A stretch of DNA of 64,000 nucleotides from an uncultured Prevotellaceae bacterium. Lineage in GTDB: Bacteria; Bacteroidota; Bacteroidia; Bacteroidales; Bacteroidaceae. The DNA lies in the NCBI GenBank assembly GCA_900318685.1, contig ONLL01000014.1, forward strand, positions 42,728-106,727. The letters run 5' to 3'. The notes beneath the pieces were generated by a model. That model worked only from the letters and a program-made list of their open reading frames with translations, was not told where the DNA came from and made no database searches. Of the stretch, positions 33,343 to 41,395 are shown piece by piece (the first letter of the stretch is position 1; each line of letters starts with the position of its first letter). The position numbers were made by a program, and so were the translations under genes.

Positions 33343-35037
33343 ATGGATAAGAAAGAGCTTCAAGCCATCAAACAAAGGTATAACATCGTGGGCAACTGCG
33401 ATGCGCTGAATCATGCGCTCGACGTTGCCTTGCAGGTGGCTCCCACCGATCTCAGCGTGCTCATCGTGGGCGAGAGCGGTGTGGGTAAGGAGATCTTGCC
33501 CCGTGTCATCCACGACAATTCTCCGCGTCGGCGCGAGAAGTATTTCGCCATTAACTGCGGCTCGATTCCTGAAGGTACCATCGATTCCGAGCTCTTCGGA
33601 CATGTCAAAGGTTCGTTCACTGGTGCCATCGGCGATTCGCTGGGATACTTCGGTGCAGCCAACAAGGGCACGCTCTTCCTCGATGAGGTGGGCGAGTTGC
33701 CGCTGGCTACCCAGGCACGTCTGCTGCGTGTGCTGGAGACGGGCGAGTATATCCCTGTAGGTGCTACCGACGTGCGCCGCACTGATGTCCGCATTGTGGC
33801 TGCCACCAATGTCAACATCCGCAAGGCTATCAGCGAAGGCCGCTTCCGTGAAGACCTCTACTACCGTCTCAACTCCATTCCCATCCAGATGCCCCCCTTG
33901 CGCGAGCGAGGCGAGGACATCGTGTTGCTTTTCAGGCTCTTTGCCATGCAGATGGCCGAGAAATATCGCATGGAGCGTATCCAGCTTACCGACGAGGCCA
34001 AGCAACTGCTGATGCACTACAAGTGGCCCGGCAATGTGCGCCAGCTGAAGAATATCACTGAGCAGATCTCCATCCTGAGCACTGAGCGTGTGATTACCCC
34101 AGAGGTGCTGGCGAAGTTCATTCCGCAGGATCGTGAGAGTACTCAGCTCACCGTGCTGCCCCGTGCTGGTGGTGACCATTCGTTCGAGAACGAACGCGAG
34201 ATACTCTATAAGATTCTCTTCGAACTGCGTGGCAATGTCAACGACATGCGGCGGGAGATGAGTCAGCTGAAGAAGCAGCTAGAGGACGTGCAGGCATCGC
34301 CCATCGCTCCTATTTCGCCTATCTCGCCGATTTCGCCCATCACCAATGTGCCCACGATGGAGGATGCCGAAGCTGAGGAATACATCGAACCAGCTCCCCA
34401 CCAAGAGAACCTCAACCTCAATGACCTCAGCCGCCAGATGCTGGAGAAAGCACTCGAGCGCAACAACGGCAACCGCAAGAAGGCCGCTCAGGAGCTGGGC
34501 ATCAGCGACCGCACCCTCTACCGCCGTCTGAAGCAGTATGGCCTGATGCTGTTGTTCACGCTGGTGCTGCTGCTGCAGTCGTGCAAGGTGAGCTACACCT
34601 TCAATGGCGCCAGCATCGACTACACTAAGACCAAGACCATCCAGATAGCCGACTTCCCTATCCGCTCGAACTATGTGTGGGGCCCTATGGCCGGTATCTT
34701 CAACAACCAGCTGAAGGATCAATATGCCAATCATACGAAGCTGCGCCAGGTAAAACGCAACGGCGACCTGAAGGTGGAGGGCGAGATCACACGCTATGAG
34801 CAGCGCAACAAGTCGGTGTCGGCCGAAGGATCATCGGCGCAGGTGGAGCTGTCGATGACGGTCAACGTGCGCTACACCAATAATGTCAACCACAAGGAAG
34901 ACTTCGAGAAGCAGTTTACAGCCTCGCAGAGCTACGACTCCAACCTTAGCCTCAATGCCGTGCAGGAGGACCTGGTCACGCAGATGGTGAAGGACATCAC
35001 CGACCAGATCTTTAATGCCACTGTGGCGAATTGGTAG
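33343..35037 (+). CDS. in-frame fusion: sigma-54-dependent activator (AAA+, Fis-type HTH) and LptE-family lipoprotein
   Basis: Residues 1-401 form a complete bacterial enhancer-binding protein without receiver: Walker A GESGVGKE, the sigma-54 contact loop ELFGHVKGSFTGAIGD, GTLFLDEVGELPL, and at the end a Fis HTH (LEKALERNNGNRKKAAQELG to RLKQYGL). The frame then continues without a stop into MLLFTLVLLLQSC (34546), a signal peptide with lipobox LLQSC and a 163-residue LptE-type lipoprotein that helps insert LPS through LptD. In Bacteroidetes these are normally two adjacent genes. Here TGATG at the junction keeps a stop only in the other frame. LptE is probably made from its own ATG; whether a real fusion is made is unclear. 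The start at 33343 gives MDKKELQAIKQRYNIVG. Confidence 0.75.
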   Translation: MDKKELQAIKQRYNIVGNCDALNHALDVALQVAPTDLSVLIVGESGVGKEILPRVIHDNSPRRREKYFAINCGSIPEGTIDSELFGHVKGSFTGAIGDSLGYFGAANKGTLFLDEVGELPLATQARLLRVLETGEYIPVGATDVRRTDVRIVAATNVNIRKAISEGRFREDLYYRLNSIPIQMPPLRERGEDIVLLFRLFAMQMAEKYRMERIQLTDEAKQLLMHYKWPGNVRQLKNITEQISILSTERVITPEVLAKFIPQDRESTQLTVLPRAGGDHSFENEREILYKILFELRGNVNDMRREMSQLKKQLEDVQASPIAPISPISPISPITNVPTMEDAEAEEYIEPAPHQENLNLNDLSRQMLEKALERNNGNRKKAAQELGISDRTLYRRLKQYGLMLLFTLVLLLQSCKVSYTFNGASIDYTKTKTIQIADFPIRSNYVWGPMAGIFNNQLKDQYANHTKLRQVKRNGDLKVEGEITRYEQRNKSVSAEGSSAQVELSMTVNVRYTNNVNHKEDFEKQFTASQSYDSNLSLNAVQEDLVTQMVKDITDQIFNATVANW

Positions 35038-35078
35038 TTAGGAGTGAGGAGTTAGGAGTGAGGAGTTAGGAGTGAGGA
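35037..35078. repeat. three tandem 14-bp repeats GTTAGGAGTGAGGA
   Basis: Three perfect 14-bp units (35037, 35051, 35065) lie immediately behind the LptE stop codon and 19 nt before the next start. They carry the TTAGGAG heptamer also seen at 4767 and 32416. Confidence 0.9.
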
Positions 35079-35097
35079 GTTTGCTAATTTAGAAGAT

Positions 35098-35871
35098 ATG
35101 GATATAGCAGAATTAATCAAGCACCCGGAGAACCTGGACCGCGACACGCTCTATGAGTTGCGCTCGCTGATTGCGCTGTATCCTTATTTCCAGAGCGCCA
35201 GACTGCTGATGCTGCAGAACCTCTTCCTGCTACATGACCCCACTTTCGACGAAGAGCTCAGGCGATCGGCTATTTACATCACCGACCGACGGGTCATCTT
35301 CCAGATGATAGAGGCACGCCACTACCAATTGAATGTGCAGAAGCAGCCTGCGAAACAGCAGCCCGCACTGCCACAGACAGCTGCCGATAAGGATAGCCGC
35401 ACACTCTCGCTCATCGATGATTTCCTCGATTCCATCCCCAAGGAAGAGACCGACAACGATACCAAGCGCCGCAAGCCCACACCCGCCGATGCTGCCGTCG
35501 ACTATGTGGCCTACTTGCTTGACAACGAGAATGAGGAAGAGCGTCAGCAGGCCGCACAGGTGCCACAGCTCATTGGGCAGGATCTCATCGATACATTCAT
35601 AAATAACGACAAAGGGAAGCTGGTACTCAACGAGAATCCAACACTTCACCCTGAGTTGGACAATGAGGGGCAGAATGAGGTAAAAGAGGCAGAAGAGGCC
35701 GTCAAAACCGAGACAATGGCCCGAATTTACATCAAACAGCACAATTATTCGAGTGCTTTGCAAATTATTAAGCAATTAAGTTTGGATTATCCGAAAAAAA
35801 ATGCTTACTTTGCAGACCAAATTCGTTTCCTCGAGAAATTGATTATTAATAACAACAAAAAAATAAAGTAA
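35098..35871 (+). CDS. conserved Bacteroidales cytoplasmic protein of unknown function (TPR-like end)
   Basis: The 257-aa protein has no signal peptide. It has a helical N-terminal region (DTLYELRSLIALYPYFQSARLLMLQNLFLLHDPTFDEELR), a charged central linker (about 95-185) and a C-terminal TPR-like hairpin (ETMARIYIKQHNYSSALQIIKQLSLDYPKKN). It stands between LptE and secG, an order I recall from other Bacteroidales genomes, and it lies 5 nt before secG. Function is unknown; a helper of export or envelope assembly is only a guess from location. Confidence 0.7.
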   Translation: MDIAELIKHPENLDRDTLYELRSLIALYPYFQSARLLMLQNLFLLHDPTFDEELRRSAIYITDRRVIFQMIEARHYQLNVQKQPAKQQPALPQTAADKDSRTLSLIDDFLDSIPKEETDNDTKRRKPTPADAAVDYVAYLLDNENEEERQQAAQVPQLIGQDLIDTFINNDKGKLVLNENPTLHPELDNEGQNEVKEAEEAVKTETMARIYIKQHNYSSALQIIKQLSLDYPKKNAYFADQIRFLEKLIINNNKKIK

Positions 35872-35876
35872 AAAAA

Positions 35877-36260
35877 ATGTACACACTATTGCTAGTTCTA
35901 ATTGTGCTCGCCGCCATTCTGATGGTGGGCATCGTGTTGATCCAAGAATCGAAGGGTGGCGGTCTGGCTGCCAACTTCTCAGCTTACAATCAGATTGGTG
36001 GCGTTCGCAAGACCACTGATTTCATCGAGAAGACCACTTGGGGCCTTGCTGCCGCAATGGTCGTCATCAGCGTTTTCTGTGCTTATGTGGCTCCTCGTCA
36101 CTCTCAGCAGGGCGCCATCGTTAATGAGATCCAGGCTCCCGCCGTCAATCCTGAGAATGCCCAGGGCATCGAGGCTGCTCCTATAGCACCCGTTGAGGCT
36201 CCTGCTGCCGAGGCCGCTCCCGCCGAGGGTGCTGCCCCCGCTGAGGCTCCTGCAGAATAA
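35877..36260 (+). CDS. secG: preprotein translocase subunit SecG
   Basis: SecG is the third membrane subunit of the SecYEG channel. The 127-aa protein has two helices (YTLLLVLIVLAAILMVGIVLIQ and WGLAAAMVVISVFCAYV) enclosing the conserved loop ESKGGGLAANFSAYNQIGG, which is diagnostic. The C-terminal tail of about 45 residues rich in Ala, Pro and Glu is typical of Bacteroidetes SecG. It is the last gene in the sigma-54/LptE run. Confidence 0.93.
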   Translation: MYTLLLVLIVLAAILMVGIVLIQESKGGGLAANFSAYNQIGGVRKTTDFIEKTTWGLAAAMVVISVFCAYVAPRHSQQGAIVNEIQAPAVNPENAQGIEAAPIAPVEAPAAEAAPAEGAAPAEAPAE

Positions 36261-36328
36261 TCTGATCACATGATAACCGCTGGTGTGCGCAGCCTGTTGA
36301 AGAGCTCCAGTCGCACATCCTCATTCCT

Positions 36329-36363
36329 GCGCTCCTTCTGCCTGTTAGAGGCAGGTGGAGCGC
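36329..36363. other. strong hairpin without U-tract downstream of secG
   Basis: GCGCTCC (36329-36335) and CTGCCT (36338-36343) pair with AGGCAG (36349-36354) and GGAGCGC (36357-36363), giving 13 bp with a 2x2 internal loop and a 5-nt loop. No poly-T follows on the plus strand. The rest of the 228-nt gap to the tRNA holds only the tRNA promoter. Confidence 0.6.
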
Positions 36364-36460
36364 GGGTACTTTGATGGAGGCCGTTGCTGTCAGGAGCACT
36401 CCTATTGTTAATAAATGTTGAATATTTTGTCCGTTTGGCTGATATTCCAAATATTATTAC

Positions 36461-36468
36461 TACCTTTG
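36461..36468 (+). promoter_or_regulatory. -7 promoter element of tRNA-Val
   Basis: TACCTTTG followed by CACC, 20 nt before the tRNA 5' end. A TTTG at 36434 is 23 bp upstream, slightly longer than the optimum. Confidence 0.65.
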
Positions 36469-36488
36469 CACCGCAAAACGAAAAACGA

Positions 36489-36562
36489 GTCGGCATAGCT
36501 CAGCTGGTTAGAGTATCACCTTGACATGGTGGGGGTCCTTGGTTCGAGTCCAAGTGTCGACA
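36489..36562 (+). tRNA. tRNA-Val (anticodon GAC)
   Basis: Acceptor GTCGGCA (36489-36495) pairs with TGTCGAC (36555-36561) with one G-T pair, discriminator A at 36562. The D arm AGCTCAGCTGGTTAGAGT, anticodon stem TCACC/GGTGG with loop TTGACAT (anticodon GAC) and T arm CTTGG-TTCGAGT-CCAAG are complete. CCA is not encoded. Confidence 0.93.
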
Positions 36563-36570
36563 CAAAGAAG

Positions 36571-36602
36571 CAAGCGGTTAGTGGACAGCCGCTTGTTTTT
36601 TG
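36571..36602 (+). terminator. intrinsic terminator of tRNA-Val
   Basis: CAAGCGG (36571-36577) and CCGCTTG (36589-36595) form a perfect stem over an 11-nt loop, followed by T-rich TTTTTTG. Confidence 0.85.
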
Positions 36603-36674
36603 TGCTTCAGAACACCTGTCTTCTGCAATGCAGATTTATGTGTCATCAGACAGGTAAACATTGGCTCAAATTGA

Positions 36675-36830
36675 TTACAAAAAGTAGGGAAAAAGAAAGG
36701 TTACAGTGGCACTTTGATGTAAAATGAGCCATACGCCGAAAAAGCCAAGATGTTGGGCAAATTGTTCCATCAGGTCGGGCTGCAACTCGTCAACGGCATG
36801 GTAGAAACGCTGCCAGTCGCTTTTCGACAT
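36675..36830 (-). pseudogene. short open frame, possible gene remnant
   Basis: The minus-strand frame from ATG at 36830 to TAA at 36675 encodes 51 aa starting MSKSDWQRFYHAVDEL and ending VTFLFPYFL. The frame is open for a few more codons upstream of the ATG. It looks like a broken piece of a regulator-type C-terminal region, but I cannot name the family. It fills most of the 330-nt gap between tRNA-Val and the broken regulator; the remaining part shows nothing. Confidence 0.3.
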
Positions 36831-36893
36831 AAGGAGTCTGTCGTACGAGACATGGCGATAGCCTCTTAGGTGATGCCCATGATGCGGACACGA

Positions 36894-38394
36894 CTATTCC
36901 TCAAACATTTCCGTTATATATTTATCCAAATCGGTGCCGCTGCCGTCTTTTCCTGTCAGCTTGTGGTAGAGGCGGCGGCGCAGGTTGCTGACGTTTGGCT
37001 TGGAGGTGACGAGGAGGACAGACATCTGGAGGGGGCTGCAACGGATGACGATGAGGCCGACGACGTGGCGCTCCTGCTCGGTCATTGTCTGGTCGGGCTG
37101 GTGCCCGGCATACTGCTGCGTTGCGGAGGGCTTGCCACTCCTCGGCCGTCGGGTGGGCATCCTGGGCAGACAGGTCGTGGAAGCGGCGGGCGATGCCGGT
37201 GTCGAGGATATCGTTCTTCGTCTGACTCCTGAGTGAGCGGATGGTGTCGGCATATTCGCGGTTTTGTTCCAAGGTCTCGCGATGGTGTGCCCTGAGCATG
37301 AAATAAAGGTAGACCATGAATGCACAGATCAGCAGGACTATTACCAAGACGTAGAAGAGTGTTGTGCTCCTGCGCTGCAATTCCAGCTCGTTCGTGATGA
37401 ACTCATTCCGTTGCCTCCATTCGTCCTCGTTTTCCAAGAACTTGTCTTTCTGCACCTTGAAATAGTTGTGAACATATAAGTTGTTGTAAAGGATGCGGTA
37501 CTTATATGTGGAGTCCTTCTGGCTGAACATCCTGTACAGGTCAAGTATACGTCCGTAGCCGATACCCTTGATGTAGTTCTTCTGCTGGTTGACAAGTTTC
37601 TGATAGTAGGACAGCGCAGAGTCTGTCTGCTCCTGATACTTGAAATAATCACCTTTTTGCAGGAAGTACTCCACGGCGGCCAGTGACTCCGCATGACGAA
37701 TGTCCTGATGGGTATAGCGGGCATATCGGTCGAGCCACTCGGCGATGGAGTCGGGTTTCGTACCATTATTGTAGAATGCTATAATGGGGAAGAATGCATC
37801 GACCGACAGGTCCTTATATCCCATTTGCCAGAGCTTACGTGAGGCTGTTTCTGCATCAGTCAGGCATTGCCTGAAAGAATCGTAGTCGGGATGCGGTTGC
37901 GTCCTATAGAAGATGTCCATTGATACAAGTGCCCCCAAGCTCATGTACCGGTAATAAGCCACTGAGTCGCCGGCAGCCTTTGCTAATGTCTTGGCGCTGT
38001 CGGCAATTTGCCGATAGTCATAGTCCGTAGAGTACGATTGGTTGATGCACCACTCGCTGAGGATTTCAGCCACGGCCAGCGTGTCGAAGTCGGTACTGGT
38101 GGAGTCCACGCAGTCAATAGCCATCTGGTAGGCGAAGTCTTCGCCGAAGAGGGAGCCGTGCCGCTTATACATCTTCGCCATCATGCGCCATGCCTGCTGT
38201 TGTTCTGCGGGTGAGCCGTGCCGCTCCATATAGTAGAGGACCGCCCGCGCAAGGGAGTCGTTGGGCATGGTGTCGTACCGTTCGCAGGCATCCAGAAGCT
38301 CGTGCAACTGTTCCGTCTGCCGCTCATGTTCCGACTGGCAGGCACAAAACAAAGTGACAAGCAGCGTGAGGCACAGAAAGAGTCTTTTCGTCAT
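36894..38394 (-). pseudogene. frameshifted paralogue of the TPR-TM-HTH envelope regulator
   Basis: The protein has a lipobox-like signal (LFCAC), TPR-type helices to about residue 330, a membrane helix (FYVLVIVLLICAFMVYLYFML) and a coiled segment, almost as in the intact paralogue at 41396. At 37120/37121 20 bp present in the paralogue (between TGCTGCG and TTGCGGAGG) are missing, and the frame then runs into an Arg/Pro-rich non-homologous tail. The LuxR-like HTH (QERHVVGLIVIRC, TSKPNVSNLRRRLYHKLTG) is intact but in another frame, ending at 36894. If this is not a sequencing error, the gene makes a membrane sensor without DNA-binding domain. Promoter at 38414. Confidence 0.85.
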
Positions 38395-38413
38395 AATCGT
38401 TTGTTTTTGGCCG

Positions 38414-38421
38414 CAAAATTA
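38414..38421 (-). promoter_or_regulatory. -7 promoter element of the 36894 regulator
   Basis: TAATTTTG on the minus strand, 19 nt before the start codon at 38394. Confidence 0.55.
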
Positions 38422-38442
38422 CTAAAAAGCCACGTAAAAAGC

Positions 38443-38488
38443 GTGTGAACTGAGTTTTCAAATCAATTGAAAACCCATTGAAAACTCA
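38443..38488 (+). promoter_or_regulatory. operator 1: palindrome plus two tandem 11-bp half-sites
   Basis: Half-sites: GTGTGAACTGA (38443-38453, direct), TGAGTTTTCAA (38451-38461, inverted, overlapping), then a 5-bp spacer, TTGAAAACCCA (38467-38477) and TTGAAAACTCA (38478-38488). The last half-site ends 28 bp before the -7 element of the barrel gene at 38543. The same geometry, base for base in position, occurs at 50343-50388. Half-sites 11 bp apart lie on the same DNA face, suggesting a cooperative activator. Confidence 0.75.
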
Positions 38489-38516
38489 AAAAAGAACGTT
38501 TTGAAGCATTTTTCCA

Positions 38517-38524
38517 TACTTTTG
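38517..38524 (+). promoter_or_regulatory. -7 promoter element of the 947-aa barrel gene
   Basis: TACTTTTG followed by CACC, 18 nt before the start codon. No -33 TTTG at normal spacing, consistent with a promoter that needs an activator at operator 1. Confidence 0.6.
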
Positions 38525-38542
38525 CACCCAAAAAACGAATGT

Positions 38543-41386
38543 ATGAACAAAAGGCATCTCATCACCCTCATCCTCGTGCTCGCCTCATTGACGGCAGGAG
38601 CACAAGATAACATAACGCTGCAAGGCAGCATACAGGACTCGTTTCTGGAGCGCGGCCTGTTCGACTGTACGGTCACGCTGATGCGGGCCGATAGCACGCT
38701 GGTGGAGTGTGAGCCGATGATCCATCACTTCGGCAACGACTCCATGCACGTCTCCACGATGTACTTCATTGAAGTGCCCCGACAGGCGGGCAAATATATC
38801 GTTCGCGTGCAGAAAGACGGCTACGACGACGGCTGGGCTAACGTGACCATCCCCAAAGACTACAAGGAAAAGATGCTCATGGTGCCTAGGATCAGCATGC
38901 GCAAGTCGATCATGAAGAACGTCGACCTAGGCGAGGTAGTGGTAAAAGCCACGCGCATCAAGGTGAAGATGCGCGGCGACACGCTGGTCTATGATGCCAC
39001 GGCGTTCCAACTACCCGAAGGGTCGATGCTGCAACACCTGATAGAGCAGCTGCCCGGCGCACGGATGACCGATGCGGGCGAGATATTCATCAACGGGCGG
39101 AAGATAGACGAGCTGACGCTTAACTCGCGCAAGCTGTTCAGAGGCAACAGTAGCGTGCTCATGGAGAATCTGCCCTACTTCACCGTGAAGGAGCTGAAGG
39201 TGTTCGAGCGGCAGTCGCTCTACTCGGCTTTGAAAGGCATCAAGGATGAGAACCCGGAATACGTGATGGATGTGAACCTGAAGGACGAATACTCCGTGGG
39301 TGTGATAGCCAATGCCGAACTGTCGGACGGCACACACAAACGCTATCAGGCCAAGGCCTTCGGGCTACTGCTCACCAAGACGCTGGCGATGTGCGGGTAT
39401 GCCAACCTGAACAACATCAACGATGCCAACCGAGGCTCTGCCGGTGGGCGGGGATGGCTTCCCGGACAAGGCGTCGTAATGGGCAACCAAAACAGGCTTT
39501 CAACGCGCAAGGCGGCGGGCGTGGCCATCGATTACCAATCGACGAAGAAATGGGACGTGTTCCCTGCTTTTCCACTCATTGCCTTAAACGTGGATATCGA
39601 TTTCGACCATATTGACGACATTGACGAAGCAGACACCTATCGCGAGCGCTTCCTGCCTGCAGGCACGGCTTTCTCACAGAATATGCGCAACGCCAGAAAG
39701 AAGATCACGGCATTTCAGGCTCAATGTTACTTTCATTGGTTGCCCTTCGTCTTCGAAAGTCACCCGAACATTTACTACCGCGAGACGGACAACACCCTAC
39801 TTGAGCATCTGCGCCAATGGGACGATTTGCGTCCTACGGCTACGCAGCTGACCCAGGGCCTCGGCAAAGAGAGGCTCTATGGCATCGATATATTCAACGC
39901 CCGCTTTCAAGCCGTTCCCAAGCTGGTTGAAGGCAGACTGACAACCTACTGGAATCGCTCTGACCGAAAAGACTTCAACCGCCAGCAGGTCACCTATGCC
40001 GAATCAGCGCTGCCATCCGTCTCCCCCGCCTTTCGCCACGAATACAGGGACTATCATACAACGGACTATAAGTTCGAACCCAGCCTCTCCTACGACCACC
40101 GTCTTTGGAAACAGTTACACATATACCTCACCGAACGCTATTCGCTCACAGACAATCACTCGGACGATCAATTATACATACTCAACAATCTGGCCGGATG
40201 GGGACTCCAAGACAGCACTGCCATCGACCTGCTGCCCTCGAACCGCGACCTGCTCCGCAGCGTCTATGACACGGAGAACAGCACCCGTAGCCGTCTGCAA
40301 CAACAGGAGAACGAGTTCACCGTGGCACTGAAATGGAACAAGACAGATCGCTTCCCCGTCGATGTGACGCTGAGCCTGCCCGTCTATGCGCAGCACGAGC
40401 GGCTCGACTACGAGCGGGGAGCCATCGACACCCTCGCCCGTCACAACCTCTTCACTGTGAATCCCTCGCTACATCTGAAGCACAAGGTATGGTCGCTGCG
40501 TGTAGGCATGACGACATCGACGCCGGGTCTGATGAACCTGATGCCCTACCGCGATGCCCGCAATGCACTCAGCATCATGGAGGGCAACCCGTCGCTGAAG
40601 AACAACCGCCGCGTGAACGCCAGCATCACGTGGTCGCCCAAACTGGCAAGCCGCCACACGGGCTTGACAGGCTCACGCATCGAGTCGCGCTACGTCTATC
40701 ATATCCGCTCCGTGGCGCAGGGTTTTACCTACGACGAGCAGACCAGCGCCTACACCTACCGCCCCGAGAACGTGGAGGGCAACTGGCAGTGGAACACGTC
40801 GCTGAGCACCACCTTCTCGCTCAGCAAGAACCAGAAGTGGTGGATAGACAGCGGCACGGGCTGCGACGTGTGGCACTCCGTCGATTATGCCTCGGTGAGC
40901 GGGATTTTAGACGCCCAGCTGAACAAAGTGGAGACCGTGAACCTCAGTGAGAACCTGAAACTGAGTTACAAGGCGAAGAACACGAAGGTGAGTCTGCTCG
41001 GCGACCTGCTGTGGCGGCGCACGTGGGGACACCGTTCGACGTTCAGCAATATCAGTGCCTTCGACTTCCGCTACGGCGTAAATGCCATGCAGACCATCCC
41101 GACGTGGAACACCACGCTGAATATCGACGGCATGATGTTGAGCCGACGCGGCTACGGCAGCGATGCCATGAACAAGGACGAGTTTGTGCTCAATGCCTCC
41201 GTCACCCAGCCCATCCTCCACGGCAAAGTGAAGCTGACCCTCGAAGGCCACGACCTGCTGCACCAGCTCAGCAACACCACCTACGAGGTGAACGCCCAGG
41301 GCCGCACCGAGACATGGTATCGCGTCATCCCCAACTACGTCATGCTCCGCGTGGCTTGGCAGTTTAATAGGAATCCAAAGAAATGA
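38543..41386 (+). CDS. TonB-receptor-like outer-membrane beta-barrel protein
   Basis: The 947-aa protein has a signal peptide (ending TAGAQ), an N-terminal carboxypeptidase-regulatory-like beta-sandwich (about 22-130), a plug-like domain (GDTLVYDATAFQLPEGSMLQHLIEQLPGARM, INGRKIDELTLNSRKLFRG) and a C-terminal barrel ending VAWQFNRNPKK. No STN domain or clear TonB box is seen. ATG at 38543 is chosen because it gives MNKRHLITLILVLASL. It shares its end motif TYEVNAQGRTETWYR with the other barrels of the island. The promoter has operator 1. The ligand is unknown. Confidence 0.85.
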   Translation: MNKRHLITLILVLASLTAGAQDNITLQGSIQDSFLERGLFDCTVTLMRADSTLVECEPMIHHFGNDSMHVSTMYFIEVPRQAGKYIVRVQKDGYDDGWANVTIPKDYKEKMLMVPRISMRKSIMKNVDLGEVVVKATRIKVKMRGDTLVYDATAFQLPEGSMLQHLIEQLPGARMTDAGEIFINGRKIDELTLNSRKLFRGNSSVLMENLPYFTVKELKVFERQSLYSALKGIKDENPEYVMDVNLKDEYSVGVIANAELSDGTHKRYQAKAFGLLLTKTLAMCGYANLNNINDANRGSAGGRGWLPGQGVVMGNQNRLSTRKAAGVAIDYQSTKKWDVFPAFPLIALNVDIDFDHIDDIDEADTYRERFLPAGTAFSQNMRNARKKITAFQAQCYFHWLPFVFESHPNIYYRETDNTLLEHLRQWDDLRPTATQLTQGLGKERLYGIDIFNARFQAVPKLVEGRLTTYWNRSDRKDFNRQQVTYAESALPSVSPAFRHEYRDYHTTDYKFEPSLSYDHRLWKQLHIYLTERYSLTDNHSDDQLYILNNLAGWGLQDSTAIDLLPSNRDLLRSVYDTENSTRSRLQQQENEFTVALKWNKTDRFPVDVTLSLPVYAQHERLDYERGAIDTLARHNLFTVNPSLHLKHKVWSLRVGMTTSTPGLMNLMPYRDARNALSIMEGNPSLKNNRRVNASITWSPKLASRHTGLTGSRIESRYVYHIRSVAQGFTYDEQTSAYTYRPENVEGNWQWNTSLSTTFSLSKNQKWWIDSGTGCDVWHSVDYASVSGILDAQLNKVETVNLSENLKLSYKAKNTKVSLLGDLLWRRTWGHRSTFSNISAFDFRYGVNAMQTIPTWNTTLNIDGMMLSRRGYGSDAMNKDEFVLNASVTQPILHGKVKLTLEGHDLLHQLSNTTYEVNAQGRTETWYRVIPNYVMLRVAWQFNRNPKK

Positions 41387-41395
41387 TGTGCAACT

